Assembly: GCF_900155965.1 (NCBI RefSeq) | Contig: NZ_FTMG01000001.1 | Location: forward strand, 372,001 to 436,000 | Length of the DNA stretch: 64,000 bases | Reading direction: 5' to 3' | DNA from: Mucilaginibacter lappiensis | GTDB lineage: Bacteria > Bacteroidota > Bacteroidia > Sphingobacteriales > Sphingobacteriaceae | In this document: positions 34,796 to 42,356 of the stretch, piece after piece | How the letters are laid out: each line of letters begins with the position of its first letter | Position numbering within the stretch: the first letter of the stretch is position 1 | Translations under genes and position numbers: made by a program | Notes under the pieces: model-generated | Databases searched by the model: none | What the model was told of the DNA's origin: nothing | Seen by the model: the letters and a program-made list of their open reading frames with translations, nothing else

Positions 34796-35362
34796 TTATA
34801 ATAATTTGATTTGTGCCAATTGCTCCTTTTTGCGGTTGAGGTCATTCCGCAGGTTTTTGAGTTCCGTTCCCTTTTCGGGGTATTCTTCCAAAGCGGGAAT
34901 CAGCAGGATGGCCTCCTCATATTTACAGCTTGCGTTCAACTCGCCAATGGTTTTCATAGCGGTTTCGTAGGCCTTTTTCTTTTCCAGTTTAGGGTCGGGC
35001 ATTTCCTGATCGGGTATCTTCGCTAAGGTGGTTACCGCTGTTTTGACGGCCTTATCGGTCAGGGCAGGTTTGGAGAGGGCCTTCGCTCTGTCCAGACCTT
35101 TGCGGTAATCCTCCATGTTATGAAAAATACCTGCGGTCTCCTTTACAGGATTGGCTATCGTGTCAAAAAAGGTGCTGTCCATTTCTTCGGGCGTACCACT
35201 TAGAATAAATGGCGGGACGACTTTGGCAGCCTGTGTCCCGTTGTTATGGATATTGAATAAACCCATAATTTTGATATGGCCTTGTTCATCGGTGGTGATG
35301 CCGATCTTCCAAACTCCGGGAACGTTAAGGCTTGCTATATTTTGAAAAAAGTTAGTGGTCAT
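34796..35362 (-). CDS. PRTRC system protein E
   Basis: 188 residues. N-terminal MTTNFFQNIASLNVPGVW and central VVPPFILSGTPEEMDSTFF fit PRTRC protein E, which has an N-terminal beta domain and a helical, lysine-rich C-terminal half (KLEKKKAYETAMKTIGEL ... LRNDLNRKKEQLAQIKLL), probably coiled coil. It is the first of the core E-C-F-B-ThiF run. Function unknown. Confidence 0.82.
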   Translation of the reverse strand: MTTNFFQNIASLNVPGVWKIGITTDEQGHIKIMGLFNIHNNGTQAAKVVPPFILSGTPEEMDSTFFDTIANPVKETAGIFHNMEDYRKGLDRAKALSKPALTDKAVKTAVTTLAKIPDQEMPDPKLEKKKAYETAMKTIGELNASCKYEEAILLIPALEEYPEKGTELKNLRNDLNRKKEQLAQIKLL

Positions 35363-35367
35363 GTCGT

Positions 35368-35613
35368 TTAATTTTTAGTATTCATTTGTTCGTAATCACC
35401 AGCCTGTTTCATCAGGCGTGTACCCTTGCCCCGCTCATAAACTGCATGATAGCCGTTAGTTTCAAGGATGCTGCGGATATAGTTTTGTGCGCTCCCTGCC
35501 TGCTGTGCATCTGCTGCAGTCATATCCAGTTGCGCCAGTTCAGCAAAAAAACGGAGGCTTTTGGCTAATGCTTTTAAAGCTTTCCTTTCAGTCTTGACTG
35601 ATAAATTGCTCAT
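35368..35613 (-). CDS. Small hypothetical protein in PRTRC operon
   Basis: 81 residues, basic, helical (ERKALKALAKSLRFFAELAQL), ending in polar sequence. It sits 5 bp upstream of protein E on the same strand. No family recognised. Membership in the cassette is inferred from spacing. Confidence 0.65.
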   Translation of the reverse strand: MSNLSVKTERKALKALAKSLRFFAELAQLDMTAADAQQAGSAQNYIRSILETNGYHAVYERGKGTRLMKQAGDYEQMNTKN

Positions 35614-35625
35614 TATCTGTGCTTA

Positions 35626-36003
35626 TTAAGGGTTAAAGAAAAAGTCCACAGCCATTTTAAATTTGGGGTCGCTGTGTTTACCCTGTCCGGTATAGGTGGT
35701 CAGGCAATGGTGCAGAAATAAAGCGCCGTAGCCATCAAATAACTGGTCAGCAAAGAGGCTGCTGCTTTTTTCGAGCTGTTTACCGTACCGTTTTATTTTG
35801 CGTGCGGTATCTTCGGAGAGCTGAAACCAAAAATCCACCCCGAACAGTTGGTCTTTCCAGACCTTGCGCACCTCTTCAGGGTTCACCCTCATATAGGCGG
35901 ATAACTGCTGTACGTAGGCCAGAAAACCGGGCATTTCGGAAATCAGCAGAGCGTGTAACAGCTTTGCTTTCTGAACATTATTTAATTTATCTAAAGTTTG
36001 CAT
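35626..36003 (-). CDS. Hypothetical protein in PRTRC operon
   Basis: 125 residues, helical, no signal peptide. Motifs such as KAKLLHALLISEMPGFLAYV and LTTYTGQGKHSDPKFKMAVDFFF look like a conserved accessory protein of Bacteroidota mobile elements, but I cannot name it. It lies between DUF932 and the small 81-residue gene, 12 bp from the latter. Confidence 0.65.
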   Translation of the reverse strand: MQTLDKLNNVQKAKLLHALLISEMPGFLAYVQQLSAYMRVNPEEVRKVWKDQLFGVDFWFQLSEDTARKIKRYGKQLEKSSSLFADQLFDGYGALFLHHCLTTYTGQGKHSDPKFKMAVDFFFNP

Positions 36004-36053
36004 AATGATCGTATGAAGGTTAAAAAGCGGGGGATCGCTCCCCCGGTAACAGG

Positions 36054-37124
36054 TTAATTAAAGTTTAAAAAGTTGGTGTTGAGGTGTTGTCCGAAGTCCC
36101 GGCAGAGGTCAAAGGCGACCTGCGCCCGTTGCTTGCCTGTCCCCTCGATGATTGATTTGAATTTGGCCTCTTCGTCTTTGTAATTCCGGATGTTCTGAAA
36201 GTAGCCCGTAACGGAATTGTATGCGCCAAACAACGTCCCTGCGGTGGTTTCCATTTGCTGGGTTGGGCTGCTCATGGCATATTCATAAACCCTATCTACC
36301 ATGTTGGTGTAGGTACTGGAAAGTTCATCCTCCTTACCTGTCATCAGGTTACTAAGCACCTCCTTATTCGGAACCATAGCGACCTGTATCAGTTTCTTTA
36401 GTTCCTTTTCGGTGATGCGCACCTTTGACCAATGATTAAAAACGTCCTGTAGTTCATCGGCCAAAGTGTTGCTCATTCCCATGAGCTTATATGCCTCTTT
36501 AAGACGGTCGTTGGCAGAAGCGGTGTGGCGTATCTTAATCGCCCCGGTGTGGTTGCGCATGGCAGCGTTAAGGGTGTTATTACAAACGATCCTGACAGGT
36601 GTAAAAGCAGCGGTGATGCTGCCAAAACCATCGTGCGAAGTAGTCAGGAAAAGGTATTTCTCAATAAAATCGTCGTTACCTACCCGGATATAGCCCGGCA
36701 ATTTGGCGGTGATAAAAATGCGCTCACCCTTTCCCAAAGCCCCTGCGGTTTCGTATAGCATCCCATCTCCCCCGCCTACAATCGCATCAAAAAACTCGAA
36801 AGCATTGACGTTCTGTACAATTTCGTAATCCTTGCCTACTACTCCCAACACCTGTTCGGTATCACTACGGACGGTCGCAAAGTAATTCGGCACTTCTATT
36901 TCGGGTATGAGTATATCAGCATCGGGGTCGCCCAGATGGTTTTCGGTATCATACGTAAACAAAGACCGTTTTTCGACGGTATAGTCCAGTCCCGCATATT
37001 TGATGGCCTCTGCGCTTGTGGGATACTGTTCTACGTTTTTACCTAAACCATGCCATGCCCTTTCGTTCACGCTAAAAAAGCTGTACTCATTGCTTGCTGC
37101 GTTGTAATTTAAATTGTGTCCCAT
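36054..37124 (-). CDS. DUF932-domain protein heading the PRTRC operon
   Basis: 356 residues. It begins MGHNLNYNAASNEYSFFSVNERAWHGLG, the diagnostic start of DUF932/phage-plasmid-like proteins, and contains LTTSHDGFGSITAAFTPVRIVCNNTL, the core motif. DUF932 proteins are found on plasmids, phages and integrative elements. The activity is unknown. It is the most upstream gene of the minus-strand operon; a gene-free region with a structured element lies upstream. Confidence 0.88.
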   Translation of the reverse strand: MGHNLNYNAASNEYSFFSVNERAWHGLGKNVEQYPTSAEAIKYAGLDYTVEKRSLFTYDTENHLGDPDADILIPEIEVPNYFATVRSDTEQVLGVVGKDYEIVQNVNAFEFFDAIVGGGDGMLYETAGALGKGERIFITAKLPGYIRVGNDDFIEKYLFLTTSHDGFGSITAAFTPVRIVCNNTLNAAMRNHTGAIKIRHTASANDRLKEAYKLMGMSNTLADELQDVFNHWSKVRITEKELKKLIQVAMVPNKEVLSNLMTGKEDELSSTYTNMVDRVYEYAMSSPTQQMETTAGTLFGAYNSVTGYFQNIRNYKDEEAKFKSIIEGTGKQRAQVAFDLCRDFGQHLNTNFLNFN

Positions 37125-37365
37125 GATGTTGATTTTTTTAATTTTAAATGATTCCTGATTTTGTTTCGTTTTCCTTTCCTGATTGCCCTGATTGATTATT
37201 TTTAAAAGAAAAAGGGAAAAAAGAAAGCAATTACGAGTGCCGGATCATTAGCGAAAAGGAAACGGAATAAGTGCCGGAGGCTGGAAAAGCGAGGGACGAG
37301 CTTTTCCATTATGCCGTAGTCTTTTTGCCAACCCAACAACGACATCCGGCAGGACATTGGCTGCG
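37125..37365. other. Leader region of PRTRC operon with hairpin
   Basis: No gene. It contains a perfect 8-bp hairpin, GGAAAAGC (37283-37290) and GCTTTTCC (37300-37307), loop of 9. The left part near the DUF932 start is A/T-rich and should hold the operon promoter; no exact minus-strand -7 box was found. Confidence 0.45.
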
Positions 37366-37499
37366 CTTTTTACCCGTTTCGCCTAAAAATAGACGATTAA
37401 AAAAATAATGCCATTGGAGCCGGAGGCGATCCCGTTAGGGATAACAATGGAAATCCTTTGAAAAAGATTGCAATGAATAGCCCGGGCCGCAGGCAACGG
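37366..37499 (+). ncRNA. Candidate structured RNA/DNA element, copy 1
   Basis: It starts with the 19-mer CTTTTTACCCGTTTCGCCT, shared exactly with copy 2. GATTAA is at 37395. Stem 1 is CCATTG (37411-37416) with CAATGG (37445-37450), enclosing ATCCC-GTTA-GGGAT (37429-37442). Stem 2 is CTTT (37456-37459) with AAAG (37463-37466) around loop GAA. Then comes CGGGCCGCAGGCAACGG with GCC-GCA-GGC. Copy 2 keeps the loops and order but swaps A-T/T-A pairs for G-C/C-G in both stems. It could be an ncRNA, a 5' leader of the gene at 37665, or a DNA structure of a mobile element. Strand assigned from the downstream + gene in both copies. Confidence 0.55.
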
Positions 37500-37664
37500 C
37501 CAGGCGGGAGAAATATGAAAATTGCAGGTACGGGCTTGTTCGGACCCTATACGGTATCTTCCGGGGAATTGAACTAACCGTTGTGTTCGTCGGAGAATTG
37601 CTTATTGTTTGCTATTTTTATGATCGTCACCGGTAACTTAAGCAATCACGATAAAACCTTCCTT

Positions 37665-37982
37665 ATGGGACAGATCATATTTTATTCCGGCACAAACGAA
37701 ACGGGGGATATTATGCAGACTATTGATGACAGCGCGGGTCAGCATTTACGCCCGATGAAGAGCGGCGATATTCGTTCGTTAAAATTACTGAACCAGGTAA
37801 GGAGAGGCTGTTTGATCAGGCTTTATGCGTCGCCGGATGAAGACGCCCTTAAGGGGCGTGGTACTATTGAAATAAAACGAGCCTCTTACCTGGACTATGC
37901 AGTCCATACTTTTGATCACCTTATTGAAGATGAATATATCCGAATGAGTTTTAAACTAATAACCTGTTCTTTGGACATATAG
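37665..37982 (+). CDS. Beta/gamma-crystallin-like small protein
   Basis: 105 residues from the ATG at 37665; the frame extends upstream to 37581, but MGQIIFYSGTN is the start typical of this group. The pattern continues DIMQTIDDSAGQHLRP and RSLKLLNQVRRGCLIRLYASPD, which matches one Greek-key domain of the beta/gamma-crystallin type. A second, weaker motif pair ends the protein. Some microbial members bind calcium. It lies 165 bp after structured element copy 1. Function in stress is inference from the island. Confidence 0.65.
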   Translation: MGQIIFYSGTNETGDIMQTIDDSAGQHLRPMKSGDIRSLKLLNQVRRGCLIRLYASPDEDALKGRGTIEIKRASYLDYAVHTFDHLIEDEYIRMSFKLITCSLDI

Positions 37983-38141
37983 GCTTTAATCGAATAAAAA
38001 TAATCGTTCCCGGCCACTACCTCTCCTGTTTGTTTATTGACGACGTATAATTGATTGCGCAGGAAAAATAAATACTTTTCAGACTACGATTGAACTAAGA
38101 CATAAAATCCGGAACCTGGCTGGCATCTATTTTGCTTATAT

Positions 38142-39608
38142 TTAAGCAGGCAATGTAAACCAAAAAGTACTGCCTTTTCCCGGTTCACTTTCAACGCCCA
38201 TCTCGCCATTGTGCTTTTTAATGATCTCAGCACAAATATAAAGGCCGAGTCCCAATCCCGTTTTCCCGCCATTATTGCTTTCCACCTGGTAATAACGTTC
38301 AAACAGATGAGGGAGTTTTTCCAGAGGTATTCCAGGCCCCTGATCAGTAACAGAAACTTTAATTTCCTGTCCGGTTTTTTCATAGCTAACCTCAATTATT
38401 ACACTTTCAGGAGCGTATTTGATGGCATTGTTTATAAGATTAATAATCACTTGCTCAATACGGCCTTCATCTACGTCTGCCTCAATGGATGGATCACCTT
38501 TAACTAGGATATCAAAATCTGTTTCGTTTTTAATATGATTACAACAATCGTTGATCACCTCAAAAATGATCGATCTTTTTTTATTTAAATACAATTGACC
38601 CTCATTAATACGGCCAACGTTTAGCAGATCATCGATCAGTGAAATTGTTTTATTTACATTTCTGTTTGCCCGGTCGACCAGTTTGTGCATCATAGGATCG
38701 GGGTGACTGCTTTTCATTTTTTCCATCAACTGCAAAGTTCCTTTCAAACTGGTAATGGGCGTTTTTAGTTCATGACTGGCTATGCTGATGAAATCATCTT
38801 TCGCCTTTAACGCTAACACATGTTCTTCGGTGCTGATACAAGAGCCAAACCATTTGGTTATAACACCATCTTCGTTGACATAACGAACAGCTTTAATCAA
38901 ATGCCATTCGGAATTACCCAAGTAATTATCCAGCCTTATTTCAATATGCAGATCACTACCAATCCTGATACTTTTCCTCCAGGCTTCAATGAATTTTTTA
39001 CGGTCTTCCGTAAATATCCTTGAAAGCACCGACGACGGTTTAAAGCCCTTTTCAGGTAGATTAAAATATTGAATAAAGCGTTGATTGACATAGTCGATAT
39101 TACCATTGGCAGTAGCTGTCCATATCATTTCAGGAATAAGATCGGCTAAAAACTGAAAAGTTCTTTTTTCTTCTTCTGCTATCTTTTTAGCTTTCAGCAG
39201 TTCCGCCTCGTAAGACTTGCGATCTGTTATATCATATACAGCTATATTAATGGCGAGCACGGTGCCAGACACATCTTTCATGGCCTTAGCGCTTAACAAA
39301 ACAGGCAAGATTGATCCGTCTTTTTTTAAAATTTCATAGCTCAGTTCTTTTACGTGCCCCTTAACACCGATCATCGGTTTAAAGAACATCTCGAAATGGA
39401 TCTTACCGCCTTTTGACAATAAGTCCGTAAACTTCTTTTTATACAATAACGATTTAGATGTGTAGCTGAGCCAAGTCAGCAGGGTATTATTGAGCTTGAT
39501 GATCGTTCCATCCGGCAATAAGGACACATAGCCGCAGGGAGCCTCCTGATATAAGATTTCACTATCAATTAATCCATCTAAAAGATCCTTATCTACTTGA
39601 ACTGACAC
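38142..39608 (-). CDS. PAS-domain sensor histidine kinase, partner of RsbQ-like hydrolase
   Basis: 488 residues, soluble. PAS 1 covers ~10-125 (ILYQEAPCGYVSLLPDGTIIKLNNTLLTWL), followed by a PAC-like VYDITDRKSYEAEL. PAS 2 covers ~145-265. HisKA has the acceptor in IASHELKTPITSLKG; the ATPase domain has LINNAIKYAP, DQGPGI and KTGLGLGLYICAEI. It is 17 bp downstream of the RsbQ-like gene on the same strand, so the two are co-transcribed. In Bacillus subtilis RsbQ serves the PAS domain of RsbP phosphatase; here the output is a kinase. No response regulator is adjacent. Confidence 0.9.
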   Translation of the reverse strand: MSVQVDKDLLDGLIDSEILYQEAPCGYVSLLPDGTIIKLNNTLLTWLSYTSKSLLYKKKFTDLLSKGGKIHFEMFFKPMIGVKGHVKELSYEILKKDGSILPVLLSAKAMKDVSGTVLAINIAVYDITDRKSYEAELLKAKKIAEEEKRTFQFLADLIPEMIWTATANGNIDYVNQRFIQYFNLPEKGFKPSSVLSRIFTEDRKKFIEAWRKSIRIGSDLHIEIRLDNYLGNSEWHLIKAVRYVNEDGVITKWFGSCISTEEHVLALKAKDDFISIASHELKTPITSLKGTLQLMEKMKSSHPDPMMHKLVDRANRNVNKTISLIDDLLNVGRINEGQLYLNKKRSIIFEVINDCCNHIKNETDFDILVKGDPSIEADVDEGRIEQVIINLINNAIKYAPESVIIEVSYEKTGQEIKVSVTDQGPGIPLEKLPHLFERYYQVESNNGGKTGLGLGLYICAEIIKKHNGEMGVESEPGKGSTFWFTLPA

Positions 39609-39625
39609 GGTTTATCTAAATTCTA

Positions 39626-40417
39626 TTATATAAATGCCTTTATGGCTCTAATCGTTTCTTCAGGTTCACTGATATGCGGACAATGGCCGGTAGCCCTCAT
39701 AATGAATAATGAATTATCAGCAGTATGCTTGTTTACATAATTTCCTACCTCAAGCGGCGCGATAATATCTTCAGAGCATTGTAAGGTAAGACTTTTTATA
39801 CGGAGTTTATCCAGATCAGCCCTGTTATCCGAAAAGAAGGTGACCCTTGCAAACTCCCTGGCAATAACCGGATCGTTAGAACAAAAGCTGTCCGTCAGGA
39901 ATTCCCCCAGCTCCGGACGATCAGGGTTACCCATGATAGCGGGAGCCAATGCACTCGACCATCCCAGGTAATTGCTATCCATGAATTCAAATAAATTTTC
40001 CAGATCAGCACGCTCAAATCCTCCTGTATAATCCTCGTCATTTAAATAACGGGGCGATGGACCTATAAATACCAGCTTTTGAAAATAAGCAGGCTGTTTT
40101 ATCGCGGCAAGTATACCGATCATACTGCTGACGGAATGCCCTACAAAAATAGAATCCTTTAATTGCAATGCTTCGCAAATATCCAGCACATCCTGGGCAT
40201 AGCCGTTAAGGTTACCATATTTGAATGAATCATATTGGCTCAGGTCTGATTTTCCCGAACCTACATAGTCAAAAAGCACTACTTGGTAATCATCGGTAAA
40301 AGAATCAACAATATATTTCCAGGATTGCTGGTCGCAACCAAATCCATGCGCGAATAATATAACCTGATCTCCTTTACCTATGATCTGTACATTATTTCTC
40401 TTTAAAATAGATTCCAT
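39626..40417 (-). CDS. RsbQ-like alpha/beta hydrolase
   Basis: 263 residues from ATG 40417; the frame extends 11 residues upstream. The sequence follows B. subtilis RsbQ along its length: ILKRNNVQIIG, FAHGFGCDQQSW, VVLFDYVGSGKSDLSQYD, YAQDVLDICEAL, nucleophile Ser95 in FVGHSVSS, FIGPSPRYLND, LQCSEDIIAP with the acid, and GHCPHISEPEET with His. RsbQ makes or releases an unknown hydrophobic ligand for a PAS domain; the family also contains plant KAI2/D14 receptors. It precedes a PAS kinase gene, so the pair forms a sensor. The ligand is unknown. Confidence 0.9.
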   Translation of the reverse strand: MESILKRNNVQIIGKGDQVILFAHGFGCDQQSWKYIVDSFTDDYQVVLFDYVGSGKSDLSQYDSFKYGNLNGYAQDVLDICEALQLKDSIFVGHSVSSMIGILAAIKQPAYFQKLVFIGPSPRYLNDEDYTGGFERADLENLFEFMDSNYLGWSSALAPAIMGNPDRPELGEFLTDSFCSNDPVIAREFARVTFFSDNRADLDKLRIKSLTLQCSEDIIAPLEVGNYVNKHTADNSLFIMRATGHCPHISEPEETIRAIKAFI

Positions 40418-40683
40418 ATATCGATAATCCCACATCTTTTTAGGTGACAATAAAAACGACTGAATGAATTAATTGTTTACGTTGGCCACTTCAATTCAAC
40501 AATCTTACATTTTAAAGACGTATATAATTTAATTTAAACGTCAGAAAAAGACTAAATAGCTTTTTTTATTATATAGTCGATCTTCCAGTTAAAGATAAAC
40601 CAGATAGCTGCATGTCTAGGTCGTAATCAAATTTTTTATTATTGCCTTTGGCCAATTCGATCATCACGGTGACATTCTTTTGT

Positions 40684-41892
40684 TCAAGCCAGTTTTCCAT
40701 CTTTATATTCTTTAACATATCGCTTATAATATCGTTTAACTTGTTCGGCATAAGCGAGTGCATATTCCAGCAGGGGTGCCTGCCACTCGGTCGAACGGCC
40801 AAAGGCGATCAGGTCATCTATATTAGATGAGCCCTGCAGCCCCCCACTGCGCAACTGAGAGGAGGCGGTTAAAACACCCATATCGTCAATAACCTGATAC
40901 ATTCCCCGATAGTCGTCCTTCAATAGCTTGAATTTAATCGTGTCCTTAACCGGTTGTAATTCCTGGATCAGAAAGCTTTCTCCACGGAAACTGGTTGTAC
41001 TCAGCAGCGCTGCCGACACGTTCTGCATCCGGCGCTGGATGCTGGTCACCCGTTCAGCGTCACTCTCCCATTGCAATTGCTGCACCGCAACATGCGGCAA
41101 CGGCGATGCCGCGCGACACTGCTTCATATCGAGCATCAGGTAATGCTGCCTGGTGTTCGTGCTCTTCAACAGGAAGAGGTAACGCTTGAGTCCAATACTG
41201 CCAGTACCCGCCAGTCGAAAGACAACGCTTTTAACTTTATAATTATAGGGTCCGTCACTACTTGTTGATATCCATTCCTGAATATGCGCCGCCAATTCTG
41301 CCTGTAATTTTTTATCGAGTTTGAAATGGCGTTCATCTTCCAGGGAAAAAATACGCTTTTTACGATCATTGATCGTCCGTTTTCGAAGAAGGTCCTTATA
41401 GGTACTTTTTTCGGCCTTCTTTAAAAAATCGCAAACAATGCCACGCGCGGTTCGGGGTTCTATACTTTTGGCCTTGCCCAGTTCCAGCGTGGCGGAATAA
41501 GACCTCAGGTAGAGCTCTGCCATCCTCCTGGCCTTTCTTGGTCCGATCTTCACTTGGTCGAATGCGATGAAAATACTGGTGACCATACGCACCAGTTCAT
41601 AAGAGGCAGGTGCCAGTAACGCTTCATCAAAATCGTTCAGATCAAAATAAACCAGTTTATTGTCTCCCCGGTAACTGCCAAAATTCTCAATATGTAAATC
41701 CCCGCAGATCCAGGCCAGCGGCGATAAGGGCAAAGGTGTAGCGTGTGCCAGGTCTTCATAGAATAAATGACAGGTACCCCGAAAGAACCGGAAGGCACTC
41801 TCAGCCATGCCTTCATATTTCAGTTCCAGCATATCTGGCAGTAAGCCAGCATTAAACGCGATCAGGCGTTCAAATAGTTCAATTAGATCCAT
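40684..41892 (-). CDS. DUF2252-domain protein
   Basis: 402 residues from the ATG at 41892, which follows the iron permease stop directly; ATG at 41952 would overlap that gene by 59 bp. Motifs: FRFFRGTCHLFYEDL and AWICGDLHIENFGSYRG, the DUF2252 hallmark, resembling aminoglycoside phosphotransferase-type kinases with GDLHxxN as catalytic loop and YFDLNDFDEA as metal-binding Asp. The family is kinase-like, but no substrate is known. It is the last gene of a three-gene minus-strand operon. Confidence 0.87.
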   Translation of the reverse strand: MDLIELFERLIAFNAGLLPDMLELKYEGMAESAFRFFRGTCHLFYEDLAHATPLPLSPLAWICGDLHIENFGSYRGDNKLVYFDLNDFDEALLAPASYELVRMVTSIFIAFDQVKIGPRKARRMAELYLRSYSATLELGKAKSIEPRTARGIVCDFLKKAEKSTYKDLLRKRTINDRKKRIFSLEDERHFKLDKKLQAELAAHIQEWISTSSDGPYNYKVKSVVFRLAGTGSIGLKRYLFLLKSTNTRQHYLMLDMKQCRAASPLPHVAVQQLQWESDAERVTSIQRRMQNVSAALLSTTSFRGESFLIQELQPVKDTIKFKLLKDDYRGMYQVIDDMGVLTASSQLRSGGLQGSSNIDDLIAFGRSTEWQAPLLEYALAYAEQVKRYYKRYVKEYKDGKLA

Positions 41893-41893
41893 G

Positions 41894-42352
41894 TTATCGG
41901 GATTTGGAGTTTCGGCTGCCGGACTTCCGCCTTTGGTTTTCTTCGGCAGCATCTATGGAATGTGTACGGGTGATATCATGCTCTTTTTCTGCCAAAGCCG
42001 ATAGGCGAATATAAAACCGTCGCAGCTCATCCAATTCCTTTTCAGTCAGACTCTCGATATCCACGATACGGTTACTGGTACCCTCATGCGAGGCCAGTAA
42101 TTCGTTCAATTTCAGGTGTATGGCCTTAGAATCCTTATTTTGTGATTTCTGGATCAGGAAAACCATCAAAAACGTAATGATGGTCGTACCCGTATTGATC
42201 ACCAGCTGCCAGGTCTCGGAATAATGGAACAAAGGTCCGCTGACCGCCCAAATAAGTACAGCCGCCGCGGCGCTGATAAAAGCAGCTGAACTGCCGGCAG
42301 CGGTTGTAGACCAATTGGAAAATCGCTCAAATAAGTTAATTTTTTTTTTCAT
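41894..42352 (-). CDS. Low-affinity iron permease family protein
   Basis: 152 residues from ATG 42352 (KKKINLFERFSNWSTTAAGS). Two membrane helices, ~20-40 (SAAFISAAAAVLIWAVSGPLF) and ~50-72 (LVINTGTTIITFLMVFLIQ), then QNKDSKAIHLKLNELLASH, the family hallmark; a helical cytoplasmic tail ends it. Bacterial members are half the size of yeast Fet4 and their transport role is not proven. The start lies 4 bp after the stop of the 736-residue protein gene, so the genes are coupled. Confidence 0.88.
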   Translation of the reverse strand: MKKKINLFERFSNWSTTAAGSSAAFISAAAAVLIWAVSGPLFHYSETWQLVINTGTTIITFLMVFLIQKSQNKDSKAIHLKLNELLASHEGTSNRIVDIESLTEKELDELRRFYIRLSALAEKEHDITRTHSIDAAEENQRRKSGSRNSKSR

Positions 42353-42356
42353 AATA

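Noticed and set aside
37366-37499. Structured element as a known riboswitch or retron RNA
   Set aside because: I see no match to a riboswitch core known to me and no reverse transcriptase gene nearby.
37581-37664. N-terminal extension of the crystallin-like protein
   Set aside because: The extra 28 residues do not look coding, and MGQIIFY at 37665 is the usual family start.
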